Positions 12,821-35,429 of a DNA stretch of 64,000 bases are shown piece after piece. The DNA comes from Endomychus coccineus (taxonomy: Eukaryota > Arthropoda > Insecta > Coleoptera > Endomychidae), in NCBI GenBank assembly GCA_958510875.1, contig OY294068.1:21928297-21992296 (forward strand), in the 5' to 3' direction. Below the pieces are notes generated by a model. That model saw only the letters and a program-made list of their open reading frames with translations. It made no database searches and had not been told where the DNA came from. The translations under genes were made by a program, and so were the position numbers. Numbering within the stretch: position 1 is the stretch's first letter; each line of letters starts with the position of its first letter.

Positions 12821-14119
12821 AATTTGCTTTTGTACATCATTCTTTCCTTACTAACGTTATTAATTTGAATATTATTTAGTTGTGTAAAGATAATGAGATT
12901 TATTTCATTATTTTTACACAAATGCGAAGAGTGTCTTATAGAATGAGAAACAATTATATAAAAATCAGTAACCAAATGAAATGATTTGCGAAGAGTAACT
13001 TTCCCACTCACACTACTTATTTTCTCCAAGCGGCAACACATTTCAAGTTTTTTGTTGAAAACGTTATCATTGTTATATCGAACGAAGTAATCTCTATGTG
13101 AAAATTACAAATGGTTATTACGATTTTCATTCAAATCAGTAAGTATATTATGATCCTTATTATGTACTTTGAAATGAAGACCAATTTGTTGAAGGTTAAA
13201 AATACTAATTTGAATCTGAGACAGTGGAAGGTGACGATGTGACGTCATACCATCGGAGTTTTACTGTGAAAACAATATGAATATTTAATTCATTTACTGT
13301 AATAAGAATAGTATAACAAAGCAATTTCACGACAGGTCATTACAATTTCTCATAATCAATAATCATGCATTTAACCACGTTTTTATTAAGTAGAACAAGT
13401 GGTACGATTAATCTTGGTCTTTCGCCCTACTCAACATTTTTCCATACTCACTATGCGTATGGATTATTTATTAGTATATTGCAATTTTCTCTTAGCCATT
13501 AATATTATTTTACTTTTACCAAATGAAAGGGGAACGACTGGGATCTTTGTAATGTTTCAATAAGCTAACCGTGACATTGAAAGCTCAAGGTGCGCTTTTA
13601 CTATGTAAACAATTCATTCAATTTCATCTCCTTTTTCAATATCTTGGTCGAATAATTTTTTATAATGGCAATTTCGATGTATTATGGTCTATTGTAGGAG
13701 GTAAACCGGTACCTACAATTTACTTATCGGATAATATTTTAAGAACAAGTTCACCAAACCCTGATTGTTAAATTGTATGTGCAGGTTCTAAACACCGATA
13801 GATTTATCTGTAAACCAACCTACCAACCTCTTAAAGATGCTTTTATTATATTGCGGGTTGAATTTCAGAAACTACCTGCTAGAAAGGGACTAAAATAACT
13901 TTGCCAGAAGCTCTTGAAAACAGCACAAAAGTATATTACCGACAACATTGAAACATGGGAAATAATTTAAGAAAGTTTCTAGAATCATCTGGCACCAGAT
14001 GCAAAGTTTTGGTTTCATATCTTGTGAAATACCTACCCTCGTTCTAGGAATATTCTGTTTACTTCAACTCGGGCAATGTAGTTGAATCATATAGTAAACA
14101 ACAATTGAATTTGAATGGG

Positions 14120-15310
14120 TATGTCCGTTACTTTGTGATATTCCATTTTTACAGATAATACAAGACATTTTACTTACTACAATTTTTTATTACCTGATAA
14201 TAAAAAAATTGCCATCGACAATATAATTGCTAATTTAGAATGCGGAATTAGAAATAACAATTTAGAGGAAAAAATTAAATTAGAAATAAAATTAATAACA
14301 TCTTGACAAATAAAAAGAATAAACAGAAATAGGCATAGCAAAAAATCATTTTAACGATCACACAAAAAAGACAAGAGAGTTCTTAGATGCTAACCCTCAA
14401 ATATTAGTTTTGAACGCGGGTAAATGTAATAAAATCGTCATAATGCTTAGAAATTACTACGAAAACAAAATAGGAAATCTATTAAATGATGAAACAACTT
14501 ACAAAAAAATTTAATCTGACCCTACATTATCAATACAAAATGACATGAATAAACTAATGAATAAATGGTACAAAAATAAGATAATCCCTACTGAATTGAA
14601 AAATAAATTAATTTGTCATAATGGGCAAGCACTTTATATCTATGGGCTTCCGAAACTACCTTTAAGACCCATTGTAAGTAATATTGGAGCGCCTATCTAC
14701 AATTTATCAAAATCTATCAACAATATCATAGGAAAAAATGAATTTTTATGAGAAAGACTCATGACATTTTAATGAATTTATAAAACATCAGTCCGTACCC
14801 GTAGATCATCTATTAGTTTCTTGGACGTTGTTTTGTTTATTTAAAAATTGGCATTGAGTAGCATCAAAAAACGTTGGGCAGAGATTAAAAACCACACAAC
14901 TCTAAATCAATATGAATTTATAAATACAGTGAAGTTTTGTTTAGAATGCACTTATTTTCTATACGGTGAGCAATATATTGGGCAAATATTCGGCACAGCA
15001 ATGGTATCTCCTATTTCAGCTACTATTGTTAACCTAGTTATGATATAAATATTTAGCATAAACCTATCAACTGTGTTGCGAAATATTTTTCGAATGTAAA
15101 ACCTTTAATACCTAAAGATAAACAAACCCACACAGTATACAAATTAAATTGTTTAGATTGCGATGGGACTTATACAAGAATGTATCGCCATAAGTATAGA
15201 GCAAGAAACAAAAACTTAGAAAATTCCTAAAATATCCATACCTTACCCTTAGGAGAATGCATTCTGATGAGAATCAAATTGAAACATCAAAGAATGACTC
15301 CAAATTAATA
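14120..15310 (+). pseudogene. Degenerate Penelope-like element (reverse transcriptase and GIY-YIG remnants)
   Basis: Plus-strand fragments in shifting frames: IGNLLNDETTYKKI, then YGLPKLPLRPIVSNIGAPIY (14641-14700), the reverse transcriptase block typical of Penelope-like elements; then GQIFGTAMVSPISATIVNLV (about 14979-15040), matching their FGT-MGSP-S block. The catalytic YxDD region that should follow is missing. About 15115-15200 reads VYKLNCLDCDGTYTRMYRHK, resembling the start of the GIY-YIG endonuclease domain. Stops and deletions make it dead. The ends are not defined. Confidence 0.8.
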
Positions 15311-15551
15311 CAAGTCTAAGTTGTCACTGTGATTAACGACCCACAGGTTGTTAGAGCGCAGCGTACTGACATGACCGATCACCTAATTTAATTAGTTAAC
15401 TACAAATTACCAGATTTTTTTACTAATTGAATTAATTTTACTAAGAGTTGGGAAAAAAGTGCCCTTCGATTAACGAAAAAATAGATATTGTACCACCTAA
15501 TTTTGTGGTTTCTTACAGGTACCTGAAATAAATTACCTCCCAAAAACAATC

Positions 15552-25435
<9,884 letters not shown>

Positions 25436-25805
25436 TTTGCTTATTGCAATTTGTTCACGTTTTGATGGATTTATCAACTTTTACATCATTATTTGATGAT
25501 AAATCATAACTATTATATGCAACCGGCAACACTTATTTGTTATACTAATAATTTTTAAATAATTTCTGCTCGCATGAATACTTAGTACTTTGAAGTAGCG
25601 TCTTGTTACGAAAACTGACTGCTAATGTTTCTGATAATTTATAAAAAATCGGAAATTTCGTATTTAAGTAAACACATATAGAATTTTTTGAAGAAAAAGA
25701 TTATTTGCGAAACGTTTTCTCAAATAAATGGATTAGGCGGTTTTTATTAATTTTATTTAATAGTCCTGTATTTAATAAACTTGTCATTCCTTGATTCAGT
25801 TATAA

Positions 25806-25806
25806 C

Positions 25807-25841
<35 letters not shown>

Positions 25842-25846
25842 TATAT
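25806..25846. repeat. (TA)n microsatellite, left of palindrome
   Basis: About 40 bp of alternating T and A with one G interruption. It directly abuts the left arm of the palindrome at 25847. Confidence 0.9.
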
Positions 25847-26124
25847 GCTGTATTGGGTTGCCGGGATATACTCCGCGTTGTCGTAGATTGGTTTCGAAAG
25901 AAACCGTTGATATGACGACGTTTCGGCACAATCTCATGTGCCATCTTCAGGTCTTCTCTTCAGGGCTGCTGCTCTGCTTCAAGTTAACTCGAAGCAGAGC
26001 AGCAGCCCTGAAGAGAAGACCTGAAGATGGCACATGAGATTGTGCCGAAACGTCGTCATATCAACGGTTTCTTTCGAAACCAATCTACGACAACGCGGAG
26101 TATATCCCGGCAACCCAATACAGC
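25847..26124. repeat. Perfect 134 bp inverted repeat with 10 bp spacer
   Basis: 25847-25980 is the exact reverse complement of 25991-26124; I found no mismatch by eye. The spacer is AAGTTAACTC. Each arm contains CCTGAAGATGGCACATGAGA followed by TTGTGCCGAAACGTCGTC, a motif resembling the ends of Penelope-like elements. (TA)n tracts lie on both sides. The RNA would form a 134 bp hairpin. No coding function. Confidence 0.95.
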
Positions 26125-26152
26125 ATACAACGCCCGCGGAAACCTGAAGCAG

Positions 26153-26153
<1 letters not shown>

Positions 26154-26212
<59 letters not shown>

Positions 26213-26221
26213 CATATATAT
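26154..26221. repeat. (AT)n microsatellite, right of palindrome
   Basis: About 65 bp of alternating A and T with a few G or C interruptions. Confidence 0.9.
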
Positions 26222-27355
26222 TTCTGTCAAAAATAACAGAATCAAATCAAATTAAAATTTTGATCTTCAGGTGATTCCATCCGTTAGATGAGAGCATCAT
26301 CGATTTTCTTTGGAAAACCTTCTCTCTTGATTTGCGCTTATTGCTCGTCAGTTTTTCGCCTAAACAGCTAATCGGTTGGAAAAATGCAAATTCAACTGAT
26401 AATTTACGGGTAGGGTAATAAATTTCAAAGAGCTTTGAAAACTGAAATTTGGGAGTTTTCATTCTTATTCATAACCATGTGTAATGACCAGTGAATTTGA
26501 TTATGATGCCGTATGGTATTCCTTTTCATATTAGAATTATTGTAAAAATTAATTTTAAGTAAAATCATATGGCCCCCTTTACCTGAAGTTCTAGGATGAT
26601 CACAACATAACAGTTAAAATTCCAAGAAAAAAAATACAATGGGCTCAAATTATTATTATATTATCCATTATATTTTGGACAAATTATTTATTTCAAACAT
26701 TGAAGAAAATAAATCCGATAATTTCAAAATTTAGGAATTCATTAAAAATAATAGGTATCGTAAGAATTAATACATAGAAACCTGTATTTCGATAAACCTA
26801 GTTGATTCTTCGTTTTTTTAATCTATTTTATGAGTTTAATTATAATTTTATAAGTGATTTTATGATCGATATTCCATTAATAATAATGAAATACACTCGT
26901 GAAAAAAAAGAGAAACTGTCCAGTAGTAATTCAATATTTAAACTAGTATTTATTCTTCAGATTTTGAAGGGAGTGATTGTGAATCTGTGTCAAGACTTGA
27001 AGTTCAATGAATTTTTCTTTGTACCTTCCAAATGTATATCTTATTTAATGCTTTCAACGGGGATAAAATTAAATTAATTTGTGTATAGATATTTAAAAGT
27101 AGCTTAGCCTTTCAGGAAGTATTGCATTAGATGTAGAGGGATGGTGCCATTTTTAGAATTATATGATAATTAAATTTGGTAAATCTACTGACAATTTATT
27201 TAAAAAATGTATTTTCAACTATTATATTGATGATCTTGGTTTCTAAATCGATCCAAGGTCACATGAGAAGGATTTAATGAAATCTAACAGTTAACTTTAA
27301 CAATCAACATTCCCACTAATAGTCCAAGCAATAGACGACGGCCTAATGTTAAATT

Positions 27356-28499
27356 TGCAGAAATTAATACCTGGAAAAAATATGAGCGTGTAGGAAATTA
27401 AATTTAAAGGTGAGTTTCTGTTTCATGCAACTCGATCCGAAATGGCGAACATAATCTAAAAAATTGACAAAGTTGCAAAAAGCGGTTTTTCTTAAATAAG
27501 TAAAAAACTATAGCTCGGATCGAAAAAAGTTAAGTGAGAAAGTTGTAGGTATCAAGTTGATCTATCGATTTGCCTCTATAATAATTTCAGTTTCCCCCAC
27601 TCCGCCGCAAGCTCCGACAGCCGCGAACGCTTCACATTGTTACTCAATTTCTAATACTATAAATCAATAAAACATATCCTAGTTTTTTTTTATTGAAAAT
27701 GTAGGTATTTAAAATTTACATCCATAAGGTACACTTCTGTAAAATGTTTATTGCGCCTTACAGATTTTTTTGAAATAAAAAAATTATCTCTGGTCCAGAA
27801 GGTCGTAAATGGAACATTTTTTTTACTAATTCGTGAAAAAATGTCAGGAATCGATTTCCGTCAAAGACATTTCCCTAAAATAAAAATTGTAAGACTTATC
27901 TGAAAAAAACATGTTCAAAAAAGGTGCAATTTTTTCAAAGTCATTTTTTTGCCCTTAAAATTCGAAAAATCGCTATAATTCTTTAATAACATTATATCAC
28001 AACTCTTCAAGAAGAAAATAAGCCCAGAATCGTTATTCTAGGACGATCCGCTGAGAAGATCTAGCCAATTTATGAGAGCGCCTTTTTTTCGAAAAATCGA
28101 TATATTTCGAAAAATTATTAATTAATTATTAATATGTAAAAAAAAAATCACCTTTTAAGCATGCCATGGGCTTACGTACAGTAAATAACAGGTATGGAAA
28201 CGTGATAGTTAACGACTTCTCGATACCCCGATTTTTTCAAAACTCGAAAAGTATGAAAGATATCGATAATTATCATAAAAGCAAATCGCTAGACCTATTT
28301 GATACCTACAACTTTCTCATTTAACTTTTTTCGATTCGAGCTATTATTTTTACTTATTTGAGAAAAACCGCTTTTACCAACTTTGCCAATTTTTTAGGTT
28401 ATGTTCGCCATTTCGGATCGAGATGCATAAAACAGAAACTCACCTTTAAATTAAATTTCCTATACGCTCATATTTTTTTCCAGATATTAATTTCTGCAC
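27356..28499. mobile_element. Foldback element, about 210 bp inverted arms
   Basis: TGCAGAAATTAATACCTGGA at 27356 and its inverse ending at 28499 bound the element. The arms share AACTCGATCCGAAATGGCGA and GAGTTTCTGTTT in inverted order. The interior (about 27.57-28.28 kb) has poly-A/T stretches and no open frame of note. Confidence 0.75.
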
Positions 28500-29599
28500 G
28501 CATTCTGTTTATTGCTTGAACTATAAACCCAGAGTTTTGTTCCGCTAGAAATATGTCTTTGATTGTTAGAGTCCTTATCAGTTTCTGAAGCGCTAGGAAA
28601 AATTAATATGATTATTGTTTTGTTTTAACTATATACTATTAAATACGCAATTTATGTATAAAATTTGATTTTGATGGAAGTAAGCAATTTTAAAGATGAT
28701 GGGGTTAATATTTTTATACATAAATGATCCATTATTTTATTAAGGGACTGCAATGCTACAAGCAATTATATGAAAATAAGTAAGTATTTTTCAATAAAAT
28801 ATGCTCATATTTCTAATTGAAATATTGTTCTGCTATCAGTGATGTGAATTATTCGTATGCGCACACGCTAGTGTTGCTTATTTACACAATTCAGAAAATC
28901 TTGTGAATGTTACCATCAATAATAATTAATGAATCACCCTCCAAAGTGAAATTTAATTTTTAAATTATTATTAATCTCAGGATTGAATTTCTTAAACTCA
29001 GGGTTAAATGTGCACTGTAGTTATATAATATACACCCAGTATAATTGTTAGCGAGTAAGAATTTCGAGTTGTTAAAACTTTATTTTTCTTCAAGAAGTAA
29101 ATTTATAAGGGTAATATTTGTAAAATATAATCGAATTAATGAAGTTACCAATGAAAACTATAAGACTTATCCATAAGACTGAAGACAACCTATTTTAATC
29201 CTTCCTTAATAATCAGTTATGCACATTAAGATTTTGAATGAGATTTGTAACGATAATGATGCAGCGCTGATACAAAATCTGTTTCTAATTATGCAAAATA
29301 GTTCAAGAAGGAATCAATTCAAAATTCATATGACCATGTTTTGTTTTGTCACATTCCTCCTAAAACCACGGAATGTATAATTTTCCTATTTTTTATGCAG
29401 TTTCGAGTTCGCCGAAATGAGCAAATATTAAATTGAGATTAGAAAGAAGTTAAGTTTGATATACTATAAAAGGTGATTAAATAACACCAATTTTTCAAAA
29501 TCATGACACTGAAGGATCATATTTTCATTTTGACCAAAACTGTTTAAGGCTGTGTTTTGGAATATATAGGTGTTGCCCTTATAAATGTGATGCAAACTA

Positions 29600-30214
29600 A
29601 TCGAGAGTTGAGGCAATATAGCACTTTAACCCAAAAAAAATGTCCCCGTGGATGGATTTGGATGTGCTTGGGCTCATTTTATTCGGGAAGACCTCTAGAA
29701 AACTTAGTAACTGTTGGTTTTCGCGGGAAATGCATAGTTGCATAATAACACTGTAGAAATGCATCAACATGATGCATCCTGAGTTCAATAATTATGAAAA
29801 ATGTTTTTTATACCAAAAATGAATCAGGAGTGGCTCAAATTTATCACTCGGGGGTTTTAAGGCTCGCTGAACCCGAATATGACACTTGAAAACTTCTCCG
29901 GGGTGTCTGGGGATCTGTATACCCTGGACGTCTAGGTCACCACGAGGAATTACACTCTAATTCAGAATTAATGCAGCAAAATTAAATTCATGGGAGTTTT
30001 TGAGGTTGCTGAATACGAATATGATATCCAGGAATCACTCGGACTTGATGCATTTCTACAGTGTTATTATGCAACTATGCATTTCTCGCGAGAACAAACT
30101 GGTAATAAATTTTCTAGAGGTCTTCCCGAATAAAATGAGCCCAAGCAAGTCAAAATCCGTCCACGGGATTTTTTTTTTGGATTAGGCCTCCTTTTGTGTT
30201 AAATTGCCTCGACT
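29600..30214. mobile_element. TIR element, about 155 bp inverted arms
   Basis: GTTGAGGCAAT at about 29607 matches inverted ATTGCCTCGAC near 30204-30214. The arms share GGAAGACCTCTAGAAAA and TAACACTGTAGAAATGCATC in inverted order. The interior of about 270 bp is non-coding. Confidence 0.75.
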
Positions 30215-32558
30215 AATGTCATCTAAATTAAACAATGTATTTACATGCAATTTCCAAATGGCTACCCACGCCTTCTGTTTTGAGCATGGTTGTGTAACAG
30301 TAAAAATTGTATGTAACTACCTTGTGAATCATTAAGGATAATGTGGTTGATGAGAACATTGCGAAAAAAACCTAGGATAAGTCAAACTGTATTGGTTTTC
30401 TCGAAGTGACCCTTCACTGATGTTATTTTGAATCGAATTGTTTTCAAAGAATATTGAATACCTATTCATTTGTTGATTAAGAAATAAAATTCACTGAAAT
30501 CTAACTGCTTTTGGGACAAGCACTTTATATGTCATCATATAAATGAAAGTAATTTGTGAAGATACTTATTTTATACACACTGTTCATTAGAATGATATAA
30601 AGTGATGTGAGCTTCCAATTAAGTGTAGTTTAAAAAATTTTTTTTTTTAATTTCTACTAATAGTCCACTCAATTGATGCAGTTATCAACTGTTTACAAGC
30701 CAAAATTGTATGGTCTTGCCTTATACATGACCATAAAGAATGTAGTTTTAGTTATAGTTCGAACTTTGAAAAATTCTTGAGACATTGTAGACAACAGAAA
30801 AAATTTGAATTATGCTTAATACATGTTACAAACAAATGAAAAAATAAACAAAATATAATAAATTTATAATTAATTTTGGCAACAAATTTTAATCTCCATA
30901 GAATTTAATGGAATATATCTTTGTTATCTTGTATATACAGTCTAATAACCCATTCTATACAGTCTAATAACCCATTCTATGTGAAGTTGTGTTTTATTCT
31001 CAATTTATTATATGGTTCTCAAAATAATTTTGAGAAATTCAGTTCATAAGGCTAGTAACACGATATATTTAAAGTGTGAACTCTCCAAAATGGTCATATG
31101 AATAAAATGCTAAAATGCATTTTGATTTGTTATCCAATATTCCAGATTTTGTAACTCAGACTCAATTTAGAATAGGACTAGTATAATGTAAATTAGAATT
31201 CAGGAATCACCGTATACTTTCCATATTTATTAGCCCAACACTACACAAGTGAAACTATCCAGTGTCATTTTATAAGAACTTATCCAATTCAAGTTTGTTG
31301 CTTTTGTATATGAATGTGTGTGCTGTATTTAGAATGAACATGCTTTTACATGGTATAGTACATTTTTTTTTGAAATTTTCAAATTGTCAACCAAAGTTAA
31401 CCTTGTGAAGTAAGAATGGTTGCTGTCTCAATAAAACATTATTATTATTCAAATATTTAGTTCATTGTTTTATTATACAAGAACGAGACTAATTATGCTG
31501 AATGTAAATTCATCTAATTTTTTTATGTCGAGTGAAGAGTTATCATCATAATAATACATCATATTTATATACATATATATATATCATATAATAACTTATT
31601 ACATTATAGTACAAGTGATTACAAGACTGATATAGAACCTAAGTTCCTACAAACAGTAGGAATACATTTTATATTTGTCTTTATTTAGTTCAACTGTAAG
31701 ACTGACTATGAGCATTAGATTTCCATTTCTTCACACAATGGATTTTCTGGTTTTATTTTAAAGAGTAAATTTTAAAACAGCCAAATATATTTCATCCAGA
31801 AGATAATGGTTATTCTAATACAACTACATACCTCTATGCAATGTTTTATTATATAAAGAACCAATTCTACAATTTAACTGTAAGTTGACAAATATTTTTA
31901 CAATTGAAAATTTTTATTAGATTTTAAGTATTATTTAGTATTAAATATTCTGTTGCAAATTACAGGTAGCTAAGGTTAAAATATTTTATTTTATTCTACA
32001 TTTACCTATACAATTATTGTTTTTAAAAAATATCATAACAGCCATGACTGATAAAAGTGTGCTGTTAAACCTGTTCTAAAATAATAGATAGAACATTACT
32101 GATATTTATTTCTCAAACCATGTCTGGCTTTGAATAATAGAATTTTGATTTTACCTATCATATTGCCAGTTTAGAATGTAAGAAATTTTGGTGCATTTGT
32201 TTTTAGTAAGTTGTGTTTGTGCAATTTATGTAATAATATGGTTCCTAGCAGATAAGTGTATTTCATTTATGAAACCTCCTCCTAATCCCCCTACTAGAAT
32301 TGAATTTATTTACTATTCAAGTAAAAATGATACCTTAAATTCTATTCCTACACAGGAATAACAGTATGCATTTAGTTCAAAATTGCATCCACAAGTTGAA
32401 CAACGTTTCAGGATGAAAAATATTAAAAAAGTTATTTACTTAATTTAATTTTCATTCATTGTTTATTATCAGTTTGTACAAAAGATGAATTGAATATTGA
32501 AAGCTTAAATGAGATACAATGAATTTTCAAACTAAGCTACAAACATGTTTTTGGATGT

Positions 32559-32887
32559 TTATAACCTTCGTTTTTGAGTACTGATGTATAAAACATTATT
32601 CCCCCTGATAAAAGCATCTCCAAATTTGTTCTTCAATTGACCATTAACATACTCTTCAGTTTGTTCCAGAGCTATATTCATATAGCCATCTAGACAAGCT
32701 AGTACTCCTAGAAAAACCCAGATTAGTTGTAAAAAACTTGATATAAATGGACAAATGCCTTAAATTTCGAATCAAAGCGAACATAAATAAACTAACCTCT
32801 GTAATCTACTCCACTATTTAATTTTACCACTACTGGTCTTGCATGTATTTGTTGAATGAAAGATGAAAGTGCTTCTTTCCTATTCAT
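32559..32887 (-). CDS. LSm6: U6 snRNA-associated Sm-like protein LSm6
   Basis: Two exons, 32887-32797 and 32707-32559 (phase 1 join, AGAG|GA), give 79 residues; human LSm6 has 80. Sm1 motif: RPVVVKLNSGVDYRGVLACL, with MNIALEQTEE following; Sm2 motif: FIRGNNVLYIS. The sequence is nearly identical to the family across its length. LSm6 is a subunit of the cytoplasmic LSm1-7 ring (mRNA decapping and decay) and the nuclear LSm2-8 ring (U6 snRNA 3' end). Start: the ATG at 32887 gives MNRKEALSSFIQQIHARP, the expected N-terminal length. It is too short and split to appear as one open frame. Neighbours are unrelated. Confidence 0.97.
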
Positions 32888-33383
32888 TATTGTAGCGGTA
32901 CTAATTTGAACGTGGATATGATGTGGTTACTACTGACTTCTAGGTAAAATATATACACCTTGCAGTTTACACTTTAAATTATGTCAATACCTGTTATTAG
33001 TTTGATCAAAACTTACTGAATTGAGGTTACATAAACAAACCACTGAAGACTGAACACGTTACGGACGTTAATTCTATGATGAACATGAACTTATTTAATC
33101 ATGTAAAAAATAAAATTCCTTTGCAAATGAATTAAGAAATTCGTAGGAGCTCGAAAATGGATAATGGTTCCAAAAGATGGAAAGTACGCCTAAATCAAAA
33201 CAATTGACAATATAACGAATTTTTTTTTATATATATTTATACTTTAACTGCGAGAGGGAAATCTATATAATGTTCGAAGAACATCGTGTGAGCCAGCGGT
33301 GGAATGTTGGGAGACGGGAGAGGAGATAGGTATTCGAATTTTTCTTGAAGGTTTGGAGGTTATAGCCATAGGGAAAGACGTCA

Positions 33384-34145
33384 CTAGATAAAGAAGTCCA
33401 TAACTTCGCTAGAATAATGAAGTCTGGTAGGAAGAAGTTCGGTAGGTTTCGAGCTTGACAATAAAGGGGTGACTAGTTTGCTTATATGGAATCTCTCGTG
33501 GTGGAACAACAGACGAGATTTCTGATGAACACCGACCATGGAAATATCTATAGAAAAGGGAGAGATCTCCCATATATAGCTCTCTTCAGAGAAAGCGGTA
33601 TGAAGTGTACCATCATCCGCCAAGCTGTGGACGGCACAGAAACAAAGTTGGTGCCAAGATACATACCTGTGGAACACCAGCGTCGATAGCGATTGTATCG
33701 GAGGATATCCGTCAACCACCACATGGAGTGATCTATCTGGGAGAAAACACGATAGTAAGTGAAGTTGAGGCGACAAACCATGTGACGGAAGTTTCCCAAG
33801 AGGGATTTGGTGGCCAGACTCGGTCAAATGCTTTGAAGAAATCCAATGCTACAGCTACAGATTCCCCATGTTTTTCTATAGACTTCTGCCATACATGTTT
33901 GTAGGCTAGCAGGTCTTCTGTTGATTTCTACTGACGAAAGCCATGTTGTGGTTCATTCACGATTTTGGAGCTCTCTAGGTATCTTGATGTTGATTGCTTT
34001 CTCCATCACTTTAGAGATCACAGAAAATAGTGCTATGAGTCTATAATTATTAGGAAGGCTATTCTTTCCTGTTTTTCGAATTGACCATTGTTCCTTCACA
34101 CAATTTAACTTAAAACTCCCTTTGAAAATGTCTGTGTGATGCAAT
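33384..34145 (-). pseudogene. Non-LTR retrotransposon (LINE) reverse transcriptase relic
   Basis: Minus-strand frames read LPNNYRLIALFSVISKVMEK (about 34000-34059), the conserved early block of LINE reverse transcriptases, then ALDFFKAFDRVW near 33820-33860, matching the catalytic D-x-x-KAFD block, in another frame. Stops and frameshifts interrupt it. The 147-residue frame at 33384-33827 is a mixture of true and shifted frame. Confidence 0.75.
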
Positions 34146-34240
34146 TGAACTTCGCAGTTCGTGCAAATTTAAATGTTTTATTTGGTTTTTCTACATATTA
34201 AAAAAAAAACATTCTACACAAGTAGACGCGGAATCCAGAG

Positions 34241-35008
34241 AATTAGACATACTTCGGAAGTTGGAGAATAAAACTCAAATTTTACACAAAACTTTTAACA
34301 TTTAATAAAAAAATGCTGACAAGTTGTTTCACCACACTGTGGCATTTTCAAAGCAAAGAGTTATCAACTAAAGCTAAATCTAAAAGTATGTCCTTAAATA
34401 TCAGGGATCAGAATGTGGTACAAATTGAGGGATGGGGGTGGATAATGGTGGGAGTGTGTTTACAAAATTGTTAAGAAGCGGTGAATTATATGTATCGATT
34501 TGATCATTTGATATTACATTATTATCGTGTTTTTGAGTGTTTCAATATTTCTATGGATTCTAGTATATTAAGTTTATGTCCTTTTCCCTTAATCCCGATA
34601 TTCTACATATTCAGGAAAAAGAACATAAACTTAATATACTAGAATCCATAGAAATATTGAAACACTCAAAAAACAATAATAATGTAATAAATATCAAATG
34701 ATCAAATCGATACATATAATTCACTGCTTGTTAACAATTTTGTAAACACACTCCCACCATTATCCACCCCATCCCTCAATTTGTACCACATTCTGATCCC
34801 TGATATTCAAGGACATACTCTTAGATTTAGCTTTAGTTGATGACTCCTTGCTTTGAAAATGCCACAGTGTGGTGAAACAATTTGTCAGCATTTTAAAATT
34901 AAATGTTAAAAGTTTTGTGTAAAATTTGAGTTTTATTCTCCAACTTCCGAAGTATTATGAATTTACACTACGTGAACGCCGAAACCGTAGATATATAATT
35001 AGACATAC
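34241..35008. mobile_element. Inverted-repeat Penelope-like 3' fragment with 12 bp direct repeats
   Basis: Arms of about 335 bp (34251-34586 and 34614-34953) in inverted orientation, with a 27 bp spacer. AATTAGACATAC occurs at both edges (34241-34252, 34997-35008), consistent with a target duplication. The right arm, read from 34618, encodes KEHKLNILESIEILKHSKNN, like the C-terminal tail of Penelope-like proteins, and is followed by TTTGAAAATGCCACAGTGTG then GTGAAAC, a diverged form of the palindrome motif at 25.9-26.1 kb. Confidence 0.65.
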
Positions 35009-35140
35009 CTATAAATTACGAGATAATCATGTCAACCTATTACTTCTTAAAGTTTTGTAGTACATATTCCTATTTAAGTTCTTTAGACTTCTTCATGCTA
35101 AGCGAATACCAGTTTCAACACATCAATCTGCTGTACTCAC

Positions 35141-35388
35141 CCATAGTCAAAGTATAAAGGTCTGTTGGAGCCTCCCTTCTAATCTTTTTAAAATTCGAGA
35201 GCAAGCTAATTGGTCATTTATTTCTTTATTTCGTTTATTTAATGTCATTGACGACGACATAATATGATGTTACGTGCAGGCGACGAGCCGATGAGAGCAA
35301 GGCTGTGATTGGAGGAGTTAGGTGACGTCACCTAGCGCGAGAAACGATGGTAGGGAGGCTCCAACAGACCTTTATACTTTGACTATGG
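35141..35388. mobile_element. MITE copy 1, CCATAGTCAAAGTAT ends (7-8 bp duplication)
   Basis: 248 bp, ends CCATAGTCAAAGTAT...ATACTTTGACTATGG with TIRs of about 35 bp. TACTCAC lies on both sides. The duplication length points to the hAT (or P) superfamily. The interior contains GGTGACGTCACC, a palindrome with the CRE core TGACGTCA. A sister copy lies at 35430-35674. Confidence 0.85.
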
Positions 35389-35429
35389 TACTCACCTAGT
35401 AACCTAATAAATTTGGCATGTAGTCTAAG

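Larger units (their letters stand above)
26250..32558. other. Intergenic, AT-rich, no gene recognised
   Basis: No exon or protein family was recognised. Two inverted-repeat elements are listed separately. A 23 bp direct tandem repeat (TACAGTCTAATAACCCATTC plus TA) lies at about 30937-30982. The rest is unremarkable low-complexity AT-rich DNA. Open frames up to 91 codons are expected by chance at this composition. Confidence 0.6.

Noticed and set aside
25753..26245. Mirror-image open frames across the palindrome
   Set aside because: They exist only because the two arms are identical inverted copies and the TA tracts lack stops.
33548..33904. Several overlapping open frames on both strands
   Set aside because: These are alternative frames of the LINE relic.
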